DNA of 64,000 bases from Microbulbifer sp. Q7. GTDB lineage: Bacteria; Pseudomonadota; Gammaproteobacteria; Pseudomonadales; Cellvibrionaceae. The stretch is taken from the NCBI RefSeq assembly GCF_001639145.1, contig NZ_LROY01000002.1, positions 186,001 to 250,000 of the forward strand, read 5' to 3'. Both the position numbers and the translations under genes were made by a program. Below are positions 17,754 through 26,351 of this stretch, piece after piece (position 1 is the first letter of the stretch; every line of letters starts with the position of its first letter). The notes beneath the pieces were generated by a model. It ran no database searches and was not told where the DNA came from. It was given only the letters and a program-made list of their open reading frames with translations.

Positions 17754-19895
17754 ATGCCAGAAGGCAAAAAATGGCTGCGGATGTTCAGCTTGACCATTCT
17801 CGGGGCGGCCATCGCGGCCGAGAGCTACGCGGACTACACCATTGAGGAAGTTCAAGTTACCGCGCGCAAGCGTGCCGAAAGCCTGCAGGAAGTACCGGAT
17901 TCCATCAACGTGCTGAGTGCTGCGCAGATCGAGTCCGCCGGCATCCGGGACTTGAAGGGCGTTGCGGCGCTGACGCCAAACCTGAGCATGGACGACAACT
18001 ACCGCCCGGGTACTGCACGTATTTCCATCCGCGGCATGATCACCCCACAGGTCGGTGATGCCCCGCTCGCATACGTCGTTGATGGGGTTACTGCCCCAAG
18101 CATGGACTTCATTAACCAGGATTTACACGCGGTCGAGCGCATCGAAGTGATCAAGGGCCCTCAGGGCGCCCTATACGGTAAGGGCGCTGTGGGTGGAGCG
18201 ATCAACATCGTCACCCGGGAGCCCACCAATGAAACCGAAGGCTCATTCGTGGTGGGCGCAGGCAATGGTGAGAGCGTCAATGCCGAGGGCTTTCTGTCCG
18301 GCGCGCTGGTCGAAGACTCCCTGTATTACCGCGTGGGTGCCAAACACTCCGATAGTGCGGGGTTTATTGAAAACGAAGTGACCGGCCAGATGGTGGATGC
18401 CAGCAAAGTCTCCACCGTATCCGGCCTGCTCTCCTACCAGCTGAGCGATCAGGGCAAAGTGGACCTGCGTGCGCGCTACTCCGATAATCAGGCCGGGGTG
18501 GGCTATTACAGCGTGGTTGATTCCCCGGACGCGATCGGAGACAACGTCTGGTCCGGTCAATCCTCCAATATTCTCGGTGGTAGCAACCGCGAGCTACTGG
18601 AATTGTCCGGCAAGTTTGAATGGTCTGCAGACTACGGCGATCTGCTGTTTGTCGCGGGCTATAGTGAAGTAGACGACCTGTCTTTTTCCGACTCGGATTA
18701 CACCGGAATGCCGAGTGACTTTGATCTGTTGTTCGCCGGCGCACAGGAAACCCAGTATGGCGTAAAGGCCTATACCACTGAAGTGCGTTTCACCGCGCCT
18801 GCTGATCATGCAGTGCAGTGGCAAACCGGTGCCTACTATCAATTGCGAGAAGTCGAATCCACGCTGCATCTATGGGATGACTTTGATGGTGTAGGGGTGC
18901 GCACACGGGATAGCTTCGATATTCCCAACGATGAATTTATCGGTAGTAATCTCGATCCGGATTTTTTCACCGAGTATCTGTATTCCATCGTGGATTCCAA
19001 CACCAGCGATGCATGGGCCATTTTTGGTCAGGCGGCATACGACTTGACCGATACGCTGACGGTCTCCGCCGCACTGCGCTACGACATGGATAAACGGGAA
19101 TCCTACGATTGGCGCGATGTAGAAGGCACCTTTGCCAAGCGCGACTTCTCCGAACTGCAGCCGAAATTCCAGCTGTCTTACGATTTGTCGGAAGACGTGC
19201 TGACCTATGTGTCTGTTTCCCGCGGCTTCCGCAGTGGCGGCTTCAATGAACCGCACCCCGATGTCGAACGCGTCTTTGATCAGGAAATTTCTGACAATTT
19301 CGAAATTGGCTTCAAATCTGATTTTCTGGATCAGAAACTCGTGCTGAACGGAGCTGCGTTTCATGTGAATACGCAAAATACCCAGTATACGCAGTTCAAT
19401 GTCGAGACCTTTACCTTAGAAAACCTGGGTATCGATCGCTCTATTTCTCAGGGCCTTGAGGCGGATTTCCAGTATCTGGTGAACTCTTCTCTGCGCCTGC
19501 ACGGTGGCGTTGGTATGGTGAAGTCGGAAATCGATCAATACGATGTGAATCCGGATCTCGAAGGCAATCGCGTGCCCGGTGTCTACCGCTCCAATATCAA
19601 TCTTGGTGCTGAGTATGTGCGTGCACTGCAAAGTGGTTCCGAGCTGGAGTTCCGGGTGGACTACCTGCGCAATGGACCCATTGCCTGGGACCTGGAGAGC
19701 AGCCTGGAAATCGGTGCTGCCAATATTGTGAATGTGCGCGCGAGTTACATCTTCGATCAAAGCCGCATCACTTTGTTTGCGGAAAATGTCACCGATGAAG
19801 CGACAATTTCTGACGCATTTGTATTGGACTACGGATATGGCCGACAGCCGGGGCGTCCCCGCTACTACGGCGTGCAATTCGGATATTCCTTTTAA
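17754..19895 (+). CDS. TonB-dependent outer-membrane receptor
   Basis: This 713-residue outer-membrane receptor has a signal peptide ending at about residue 26 and a TonB-box region (YTIEEVQVTARK). The plug domain follows, with VPDSINVLSAAQIES, ISIRGM, VEVIKGPQGALYGKGAVGGAIN-type signatures, then a 22-strand-type barrel ending in an aromatic residue (FGYSF). TonB receptors import large or scarce ligands using inner-membrane energy. The start ATG has a strong AAGGAG site. It is divergent from the NCS1 permease and followed after about 80 bases by the DUF917 gene. No ligand can be named; iron is less likely than an organic substrate because no siderophore genes are nearby. Confidence 0.93.
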   Translation: MPEGKKWLRMFSLTILGAAIAAESYADYTIEEVQVTARKRAESLQEVPDSINVLSAAQIESAGIRDLKGVAALTPNLSMDDNYRPGTARISIRGMITPQVGDAPLAYVVDGVTAPSMDFINQDLHAVERIEVIKGPQGALYGKGAVGGAINIVTREPTNETEGSFVVGAGNGESVNAEGFLSGALVEDSLYYRVGAKHSDSAGFIENEVTGQMVDASKVSTVSGLLSYQLSDQGKVDLRARYSDNQAGVGYYSVVDSPDAIGDNVWSGQSSNILGGSNRELLELSGKFEWSADYGDLLFVAGYSEVDDLSFSDSDYTGMPSDFDLLFAGAQETQYGVKAYTTEVRFTAPADHAVQWQTGAYYQLREVESTLHLWDDFDGVGVRTRDSFDIPNDEFIGSNLDPDFFTEYLYSIVDSNTSDAWAIFGQAAYDLTDTLTVSAALRYDMDKRESYDWRDVEGTFAKRDFSELQPKFQLSYDLSEDVLTYVSVSRGFRSGGFNEPHPDVERVFDQEISDNFEIGFKSDFLDQKLVLNGAAFHVNTQNTQYTQFNVETFTLENLGIDRSISQGLEADFQYLVNSSLRLHGGVGMVKSEIDQYDVNPDLEGNRVPGVYRSNINLGAEYVRALQSGSELEFRVDYLRNGPIAWDLESSLEIGAANIVNVRASYIFDQSRITLFAENVTDEATISDAFVLDYGYGRQPGRPRYYGVQFGYSF

Positions 19896-19972
19896 TTTTT
19901 GACTTTATCCATATTGGGGTGTCGCTCGGTTTCCGGGCGGTACCTTGTGTATCTGTAGTGCGAGACTTAACA

Positions 19973-21073
19973 ATGCGAGTACTGACAAGACAGGATCTGG
20001 AAGACATTCTGTATGGATGTGCGATCCTCGGAACCGGCGGGGGCGGCGAATTGGATGAGGGCTTTGAACTCATCGATGAAGCGCTGGCGCAGGGCAAGGA
20101 GTTTGTGCTCGCAGACCCGTCGGAAATTCCCGACGAGGCGATGATTTGTACCCCCTATATGCTCGGTGCTATCTCAGAGCTGCCGGCAGGAGAGGAGGAT
20201 AAGTACGCACGCTTACCCACCGGTGAAGTGCGCCCCATTCTTGCAGCTTATCAGCGTATGGAGGCTTACAAGGGAACCAAGTTCAGCGGCACCGTCGCCT
20301 GTGAACTGGGTGGGTCAAACACGGCAATGGCGTTTTACGTTGCCGCGATGACCGGTGGCTACATCGTCGATGGTGATCCGGCCGGTCGCGCCGTCCCGGA
20401 AATTACGCATTCCACGTATTATCTGAACGACCTGCCCGCGGCACCCATAGTGACTGCGAATGCATTTGGTGAATGCATGGTTATCGAAAACGTGATCGAT
20501 GACCTTCGCGCAGAAGAAATTGTCCGAGCGCTCTCCATGGCGAGCGGCAATGATATTGCTGCGGTCGATCACGCCCTGTGTATGCAGGAACTGCGCGGCG
20601 CTCTGATCGGCGGCACCATCACCAAAGCACTGGAGCTTGGCAGAACCTGGCGCGTCACCAAGGCGGACGGCGGCGACATTGCAGCGAATATTGCGGCGCA
20701 AGGTAGCGGAGAAGTGGTGTTCCGCGGAGTTATCTCTACGTGCGACTGGAAGACCGCTGAGGGTTTCACGCTTGGCAATATCTCTATTTCTGGGGAAGGG
20801 GGTTACGCGGGCTCCGATTACGCAATTTGGCTCAAGAATGAGAATATGATTGCGTGGCGCGACGGCAAAGTGCACGCCACCATACCGGATCTGATTTGTC
20901 TGCTGGATATGGAAACCGGTGAGCCGGTAACCAACCCCAACTATCGCGCGGGCCAGCAAGTGGCCGTGGTAATTCTACCTGCACCCAATGCATTCCTGAG
21001 TGAGAAGGGGCTGGAAATCTTCGGACCCAAGTATCTTGGTTATTCATTTGAATATCGCAGCGCGGTGGCGTAG
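19973..21073 (+). CDS. DUF917 domain protein
   Basis: This is a 366-residue cytoplasmic protein of the DUF917 family. The glycine-rich ILGTGGGGELDEG near the N-terminus is the clearest family mark, followed by VACELGGSNTA and VDGDPAGRAVPEI. DUF917 proteins are often encoded beside hydantoinases and CodB-like permeases, and are presumed to take part in breakdown of hydantoin- or nucleobase-like compounds. Their reaction is not established. ATG 19973 was chosen over an upstream in-frame start because it gives the standard MRVLTRQDLEDI opening. It probably shares a transcript with the receptor gene. Confidence 0.88.
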   Translation: MRVLTRQDLEDILYGCAILGTGGGGELDEGFELIDEALAQGKEFVLADPSEIPDEAMICTPYMLGAISELPAGEEDKYARLPTGEVRPILAAYQRMEAYKGTKFSGTVACELGGSNTAMAFYVAAMTGGYIVDGDPAGRAVPEITHSTYYLNDLPAAPIVTANAFGECMVIENVIDDLRAEEIVRALSMASGNDIAAVDHALCMQELRGALIGGTITKALELGRTWRVTKADGGDIAANIAAQGSGEVVFRGVISTCDWKTAEGFTLGNISISGEGGYAGSDYAIWLKNENMIAWRDGKVHATIPDLICLLDMETGEPVTNPNYRAGQQVAVVILPAPNAFLSEKGLEIFGPKYLGYSFEYRSAVA

Positions 21074-21091
21074 AAAGCCCCGGTACCGTGT

Positions 21092-21409
21092 TTGCTACGT
21101 TGTGCGGATACGTCTTACCGGTTTGCTCTCACCGCGCTGAACATTCTTTTTTTCTTGTGGTGCTGTATCGTCAGCGTTAATGACGTACAGGTGCTGCACT
21201 CTAAGGCGGTGTTAGACCTAAGCTATACCCGCGGAATGTGGTTTTTACCGCTGGTGGGCTTGTGCAGCTTGACTATTTTTCAGACGGTTTCCAGGCTGGC
21301 GCTGCGGGGGATGGGGGGGCAATCTGGCCAGACACCGGGGCTGCTGTATCTGGCCATCGTTATGGGGCCCTTGCACCACTGCTTCAAGGAGTGCTCGCGG
21401 ACTCGATAA
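21092..21409 (+). CDS. Doubtful small hydrophobic ORF
   Basis: This open frame of up to 105 residues begins at TTG and has two or three hydrophobic segments (around residues 12-30, 51-70 and 83-96). I recognise no family. There is no good ribosome site and no ATG near the start. Base composition is lower in GC than the neighbouring genes. It may be a small membrane protein, the remnant of one, or chance. Confidence 0.3.
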   Translation: MLRCADTSYRFALTALNILFFLWCCIVSVNDVQVLHSKAVLDLSYTRGMWFLPLVGLCSLTIFQTVSRLALRGMGGQSGQTPGLLYLAIVMGPLHHCFKECSRTR

Positions 21410-21493
21410 GTCTGCATCATTCTTGTTTTATACCGATGATTTTTTCATCGGGCATTGCACATCACGGCGTATCGGGGTGGCGCGTAAAGTCGC

Positions 21494-21784
21494 CTAATGC
21501 TTGTAGGTCAGGCAATTCACGCTGTCGCCGCTGTATCCGAGCTCGATCTGGTCCGCGCAACATTCGAAGTCGGTATTGTGGCTGCAGCCCGTTACCTTGC
21601 AGGCGCCGACGCCGGCATTGCGTTGACGCTTGGTGTGGTGGCTGTTGCTGAAATAGGTGTCGCAATCCGGATGCTCGCCATCGCCGATGGTGATGGCGCG
21701 TGCATGGCAGGCGGAATCGGTATTGTAGGCGCACTCACTGGCGGCGCAGCTGGACACTTCGGGCATATCGGTGGCAATGATCAT
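21494..21784 (-). CDS. Tandem DUF1540 cysteine-rich protein
   Basis: This 96-residue protein has two copies of the DUF1540 pattern (C-x4-C-x-x-N...C-x-A...C-x-T-Y). The first uses Cys13, Cys18, Cys26 and Cys41; the second uses Cys62, Cys67, Cys75/76 and Cys91. The four-cysteine repeats look like small metal-binding knuckles, but no ligand or role is known for the family. The protein has no signal peptide and is rich in Asp, Ser and His. The gene stands alone between two plus-strand transcription units. Confidence 0.8.
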   Translation of the reverse strand: MIIATDMPEVSSCAASECAYNTDSACHARAITIGDGEHPDCDTYFSNSHHTKRQRNAGVGACKVTGCSHNTDFECCADQIELGYSGDSVNCLTYKH

Positions 21785-21957
21785 GGCGCTGTTCTCTTTG
21801 GATTATTGTCGGGGGACCAAACTCCCATAGTGAGCCTAGTTCAGCGTCATCCCCTGTCAAACTGCGGCCGGGTGAGCGGCTTGCGACTATTCGCTAATTG
21901 ATTCCTGCGTCTGCCATCGGGTATACACAGTGTCATGATCCGGCGCGCGAGGAATCC

Positions 21958-24900
21958 ATGACCGCCACATCCCTGCTGTTGTTTTTTGCCCTGTTGTATA
22001 TCGCGATGTTGTTCGTGGTCGCCTGGCGTGCGGGCCGCAATACCCGGTGGATGCGCAACTTCCGTCCGGTCATCTACGGCCTGACCCTCGCGGTGTACTG
22101 CAGCTCCTGGACCTTCTTCGGCGCAGTGGGGCAATCGGTCAGCAATACCTGGAGCTACCTGCCCATTTATCTCGGCCCGATTCTGCTGTTCCTGTTTGCT
22201 GGGGGTTTTCTGCAAAAACTGGTGCGCGTGGGCGAGCGCCAGAAAGTCACATCCATTGCCGACTTCATCGGTTCGCGCTATGGCAAGAGCCGCGGTCTCT
22301 CCGCGCTGGTGACCCTGCTGGCGATTGTCGGCAGCCTGCCGTATATCGCACTGCAACTGCGTGCGGTCACCATGGGGTGGGAGGTGATCGGGGACAGTAG
22401 CCACAGCGAGAGCCTGGTCCATCTCGATACCGCTCTGGCGACCGCCTTGCTGATGGGGCTGTTTGCCATCCTGTTTGGCACCCGACACCTGGAAGGGCGG
22501 GAGCGCAATGTCGGGGTGGTGGCGGCTATTGCGCTGGAATCCCTGGTCAAGCTCTTTGCCTTCGCGGCTGTCGCGGTACTGGCTCTGTGGCTGCTGGTCA
22601 CCGGTGGCAGTGGCCTACCGGCGGTCCAGTGGCAGCCGCAGCTGCAGTGGTCGGCCCCGGACATCAATTTCCTTACCCAGACCCTGCTGGCGATGGCGGC
22701 GATTGTCTGCCTGCCGCGCCAGTTTCACATGGCGGTGGTGGAATACCGCAACCCCGAAGACCTGAATACGGCACGCTGGTTGCTGCCCGCCTACCTGGTG
22801 CTGTTTTCAATGCTGATCCTGCCGATTTCGCTGGCGGGCCAACCGCTGGTGGCGGCGGGCCTGAGTGACCCAGACAGCCTGGTGCTGACCCTTCCCTTGC
22901 AGGCAGGGCACAGTACCCTCACCATGCTGGCGTATATCGGCGGTTTCTCGGCGGCCACCGGGATGGTGATTGTTGCCGTGCTCACCCTGGCGGTCATGGT
23001 GACCAACGAGCTGGTGGCGCCGGTGTGGCTTTATCTCAGCCGCTACACCCGCCTGACGGCCGTCGCTCTCGGCACCCACCTGCGCCTGATTCGCAGTCTC
23101 AGTATTCTGCTGCTGATGTTGATGAGCTGGGGCGTCCACCTGGGGATTTCCGGCACCGAGGCGCTGGCGTCTATCGGCCTGGTTTCCTTCGCGGCGGCCG
23201 CTCAGCTGGCCCCGGCCCTGGTTGCCGCGCTGTACTGGCCCGGCGCGCACCGGCGCGGGGTCTGGGCGGGCTTGATGGCCGGTTACGGCCTGTGGTTCTT
23301 CTGTCTGGTATTGCCCGCCATGGTGGGGGATGGGGAAGTGATGCGCCACGGCGTGCTGGGCATCGAGCTGCTGCGCCCACAGCAGCTGTTTGGCCTGTCG
23401 GCGCTGGATCCGCTGAGCCACGGTGTGTTCTGGAGCCTGCTGGGGAACATTGCGTTACTGGTGGGTGTATCCCTGCTGTGCCGTCAGGATGACAACGACC
23501 GGCGTCAGGCGCAGGCGTTTGTGTTTCCCCAGCAGGGTGGGGAACCGACCCCGGACCTGGTGCCCACCGGAATTCGTATGGGACAGGTACGCAGCCTGCT
23601 GCAGCCGTTCGTGGGGTCGGCGCGGCTGGAGGAAATCTGGAACACATTTGAGCTGCGCAGCCACCAGCGATTGCTGCCGGATGACACTGCATCGCGCTTT
23701 GTGATCGCCGAAGCCGAGCGCATGCTCGCGGGTATTGTTGGCTCCGCGGCCGCGCACCAGCTGATGGGCTTGTTGCACAGCAACCGGCCGCTGAAGCTGG
23801 AGGATATCGCGCGCCTGGTCGACAGCACATCCCAGCGCCTGCGCTTCAGCCAGGAATTGCTGCAGACCACGGTAGAGACCATCAGCCAGGGCATCAGCGT
23901 GGTGGATGCGGAGCTGCGGTTGGTGGCCTGGAACCGGCACTACCTGGAGCTGTTCAATTATCCCGAGCGGCTGTTGTACATCGGCTGCCCGGTGGCTTCG
24001 CTGTATCGTCACAATGCCGAGCGCGGCCTGTACGGGGATGCGGACGACCCCGCCGCCCTGGAGGCCCATGTGCAGCGACGGCTGGACCTGTTGCGTCACG
24101 GCAGCGCGCACCGTTTTGAGCGCCGCCTGCCCAGTGGCGCCATTGTCGAGGTGCGTGGCACGCCCATGCCCGGGGGTGGCTTCGTCACTACCTTTACCGA
24201 CATCAGTGAATATCGCGCTGCGGTAGACGCGCTGGAGGAAACCCGCCGCAGCCTGGAAGACCGTGTGCAACAGCGCACCGCCGAGTTGTCCGATAGTAAC
24301 CACGCACTACAGGAAGAGAACCGCCGCCGCGCTGAGGCGGAGGTAAAAATCCGCGAGTTGCACGCGGCCAAAACCCGCTTCCTCGCCCACACCAGCCACG
24401 ATTTGCTGCAGCCGATTAACGCCGCGCGCCTGTTTATTGCCTCGCTGCAAAACAAGGCCGCCGCCGGCAGCTGGCGCGAGATGGGGGACGACATCCACTA
24501 CATCGACAGCGCGCTGACCTCGGCGGAACAGTTGATTGGGGCGCTGCGGGAAATCAGCCGCCTGGACGCGGGTAACCTCAAACCGCGGCGGGAGCACTTT
24601 CCCCTGCGGCAGTTGCTGGACGGTCTGAATGCGGAATTCTCTGCGCTGGCGCGCGCGCGCGGTCTGGCTCTGCACTATGTGCCCACCGACGCCTGGGTGG
24701 TGAGCGATCGCCATCTGCTGCGGCGGATACTACAGAACTTGCTGTCAAACGCGCTGCACTACACCGCCCGCGGCCGCGTGCTGTTGGGAGTGCGGCGGCG
24801 GGGTGGGCGCGAGGGTGAGCCGGCACTGGAAATCCAGGTCTGGGATACCGGGCCGGGTATCGCCGAAGAGGCGAAGGAAGCGATCTTCGACGAGTTTGTG

Positions 24901-25491
24901 CGTCTTGGCAGCAGCGAGCGCAGCGCCGACAAGGGGCTGGGGTTAGGGCTCGCGATTGCAAGGCGCAGCGCCGACCTGCTCGGGCATCAGCTGGGGCTGG
25001 AATCCACCCCGGGGCGCGGTTCCATGTTCAGTATTCGCGTGCCGCTGGGGGAGCCCCGCACGGCCGAGGTACGCGTGTCCAATGACGGTGAGGTGGAGGC
25101 GGTGTCCGCAGTACCGGTGTTGTGCATCGACAACGAGCGGCAAATCCTGCGTGGCATGGATAGCCTGCTCAGTGGCTGGGGGTGTCGTGTCATCACGGCC
25201 GTTTCCCTGCAGGAAGCGCTGTCCAACTGGGTGGAGCGGGATCCGCCCGCACTGGTGATTGTGGACTATCACCTGGATCGCGGTGCCACTGGCATCGATG
25301 CACTGGACGCGCTGTGTGAACACTGGCAAACCGAGTTGCCGGGCATCGTGGTGAGTGCGGACACATCGGAAGAGGTGCGCAGCGCGGCGACAGAGCACGG
25401 TTGGTTCTACCTGCCGAAACCGGTAAAACCGGCGGTGCTGAGGAACCTGGTGCGGCGACTGGCGCGCACCGCCAGGAGCGGTGTCAGTTGA
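21958..25491 (+). CDS. crbS: CrbS-type hybrid sensor histidine kinase with SLC5 transporter domain
   Basis: This is a 1177-residue inner-membrane hybrid kinase. Residues about 1-500 form a sodium/solute symporter-like (SLC5) module with some 13 hydrophobic helices. Next come a linker, a PAS domain (TVETISQGISVVDAELRLVA), a coiled coil and a HisKA domain with His814 in HTSHDLLQPIN. An HATPase (N box LQNLLSNALHYT, G1 DTGPGIAEE, G2 GLGLGLAI) and a C-terminal receiver with Asp1103 (VIVDYHLD) complete it. This layout is that of CrbS/MxtR, which with CrbR/ErdR controls acetyl-CoA synthetase and the acetate switch in Vibrio and Pseudomonas. Its stop overlaps the convergent crbR gene by eight bases. 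The start ATG 21958 is preceded by GAGGAA. Confidence 0.92.
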   Translation: MTATSLLLFFALLYIAMLFVVAWRAGRNTRWMRNFRPVIYGLTLAVYCSSWTFFGAVGQSVSNTWSYLPIYLGPILLFLFAGGFLQKLVRVGERQKVTSIADFIGSRYGKSRGLSALVTLLAIVGSLPYIALQLRAVTMGWEVIGDSSHSESLVHLDTALATALLMGLFAILFGTRHLEGRERNVGVVAAIALESLVKLFAFAAVAVLALWLLVTGGSGLPAVQWQPQLQWSAPDINFLTQTLLAMAAIVCLPRQFHMAVVEYRNPEDLNTARWLLPAYLVLFSMLILPISLAGQPLVAAGLSDPDSLVLTLPLQAGHSTLTMLAYIGGFSAATGMVIVAVLTLAVMVTNELVAPVWLYLSRYTRLTAVALGTHLRLIRSLSILLLMLMSWGVHLGISGTEALASIGLVSFAAAAQLAPALVAALYWPGAHRRGVWAGLMAGYGLWFFCLVLPAMVGDGEVMRHGVLGIELLRPQQLFGLSALDPLSHGVFWSLLGNIALLVGVSLLCRQDDNDRRQAQAFVFPQQGGEPTPDLVPTGIRMGQVRSLLQPFVGSARLEEIWNTFELRSHQRLLPDDTASRFVIAEAERMLAGIVGSAAAHQLMGLLHSNRPLKLEDIARLVDSTSQRLRFSQELLQTTVETISQGISVVDAELRLVAWNRHYLELFNYPERLLYIGCPVASLYRHNAERGLYGDADDPAALEAHVQRRLDLLRHGSAHRFERRLPSGAIVEVRGTPMPGGGFVTTFTDISEYRAAVDALEETRRSLEDRVQQRTAELSDSNHALQEENRRRAEAEVKIRELHAAKTRFLAHTSHDLLQPINAARLFIASLQNKAAAGSWREMGDDIHYIDSALTSAEQLIGALREISRLDAGNLKPRREHFPLRQLLDGLNAEFSALARARGLALHYVPTDAWVVSDRHLLRRILQNLLSNALHYTARGRVLLGVRRRGGREGEPALEIQVWDTGPGIAEEAKEAIFDEFVRLGSSERSADKGLGLGLAIARRSADLLGHQLGLESTPGRGSMFSIRVPLGEPRTAEVRVSNDGEVEAVSAVPVLCIDNERQILRGMDSLLSGWGCRVITAVSLQEALSNWVERDPPALVIVDYHLDRGATGIDALDALCEHWQTELPGIVVSADTSEEVRSAATEHGWFYLPKPVKPAVLRNLVRRLARTARSGVS

Positions 25492-26209
25492 GTGGGCTGG
25501 TCTCTGTGTTTGGTTTTTGCGGCGGGATGAATTGCCCCGGCGCTTCCACATCGAGGCGGCTCAGGGCCAGCACCGCCTGGGTGCGGGAATTGACATCGAG
25601 TTTACGGAACAGGGCGGTCAGGTGCGCTTTGACCGTGGCTTCGGTGACCTGCATTTCGTAGGCAATCTGCTTGTTCAGCAAACCCTCCGCGAGCATGGTG
25701 GCCACGCGAAACTGCTGTGGGGTGAGGGTGGCGATGACATCCGCCACCTCGCTGTCATCCGCCGTGCCGCCAGACTCGTAGCGCTCCGCCACGGTCGGCG
25801 GCAGCCAGATTTCCCCTCGCAGGGTGCCTTGCAGGGCTTGCGCTATCTGCTCCACCGGCGCGGATTTCGGCAAGAATCCGCAGGCACCATGGTCGATGGC
25901 CCGGCACATGATTTCCGGCTTTTCGTTGGCGGAAACCACCATCACCGGCAGCTGCGGGTACTGCCCGCTCAAAAAAATCAGCCCGCTGAACCCGTGGGCG
26001 CCAGGCATATGCAGGTCGAGCAGCAACAGATCACAGTGGGGGTGCTCGGCCACACATTGCTGCAGGCTCTGCATATCGCACGCTTCAAAAATTTCTGCGT
26101 TGGGAAAGTTCTGCTGAATGGACAGGCGCAGGGCGTTGCGGAACAGGGGGTGGTCGTCCGCAATGATAAATTGTCGCGCGGTGTGCCCGGCGTCAGAGTG
26201 TTGATTCAT
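25484..26209 (-). CDS. crbR: NarL/LuxR-family response regulator CrbR
   Basis: This 241-residue response regulator has a receiver domain (acidic pocket ADD near residue 17-19, phospho-acceptor Asp65 in LLLLDLHMPG, Lys115) and a C-terminal LuxR-type helix-turn-helix (about 160-205: LTPQQFRVATMLAEGLLNKQ, then VTEATVKAHLTALFRKL). It is adjacent to both the CrbS-type kinase and acs, which makes it the likely activator of acs and of the divergent porin/symporter genes. The dyads at 28386-28496 are candidate binding sites. Confidence 0.92.
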   Translation of the reverse strand: MNQHSDAGHTARQFIIADDHPLFRNALRLSIQQNFPNAEIFEACDMQSLQQCVAEHPHCDLLLLDLHMPGAHGFSGLIFLSGQYPQLPVMVVSANEKPEIMCRAIDHGACGFLPKSAPVEQIAQALQGTLRGEIWLPPTVAERYESGGTADDSEVADVIATLTPQQFRVATMLAEGLLNKQIAYEMQVTEATVKAHLTALFRKLDVNSRTQAVLALSRLDVEAPGQFIPPQKPNTETSPLN

Positions 26210-26351
26210 CGCTTTGCATCCCTTGTCGGCGGGATTTTCCCGGGTATTTCCCCCGGCCTAAGTGCTGGGGAAAAGTGTACCGGAAAAGCCCGCCGATGCC
26301 TGTTGTTATTTTTTACCGGGGTCTGCTGCTGTGTTTGTGGCGCCTGGCGCC

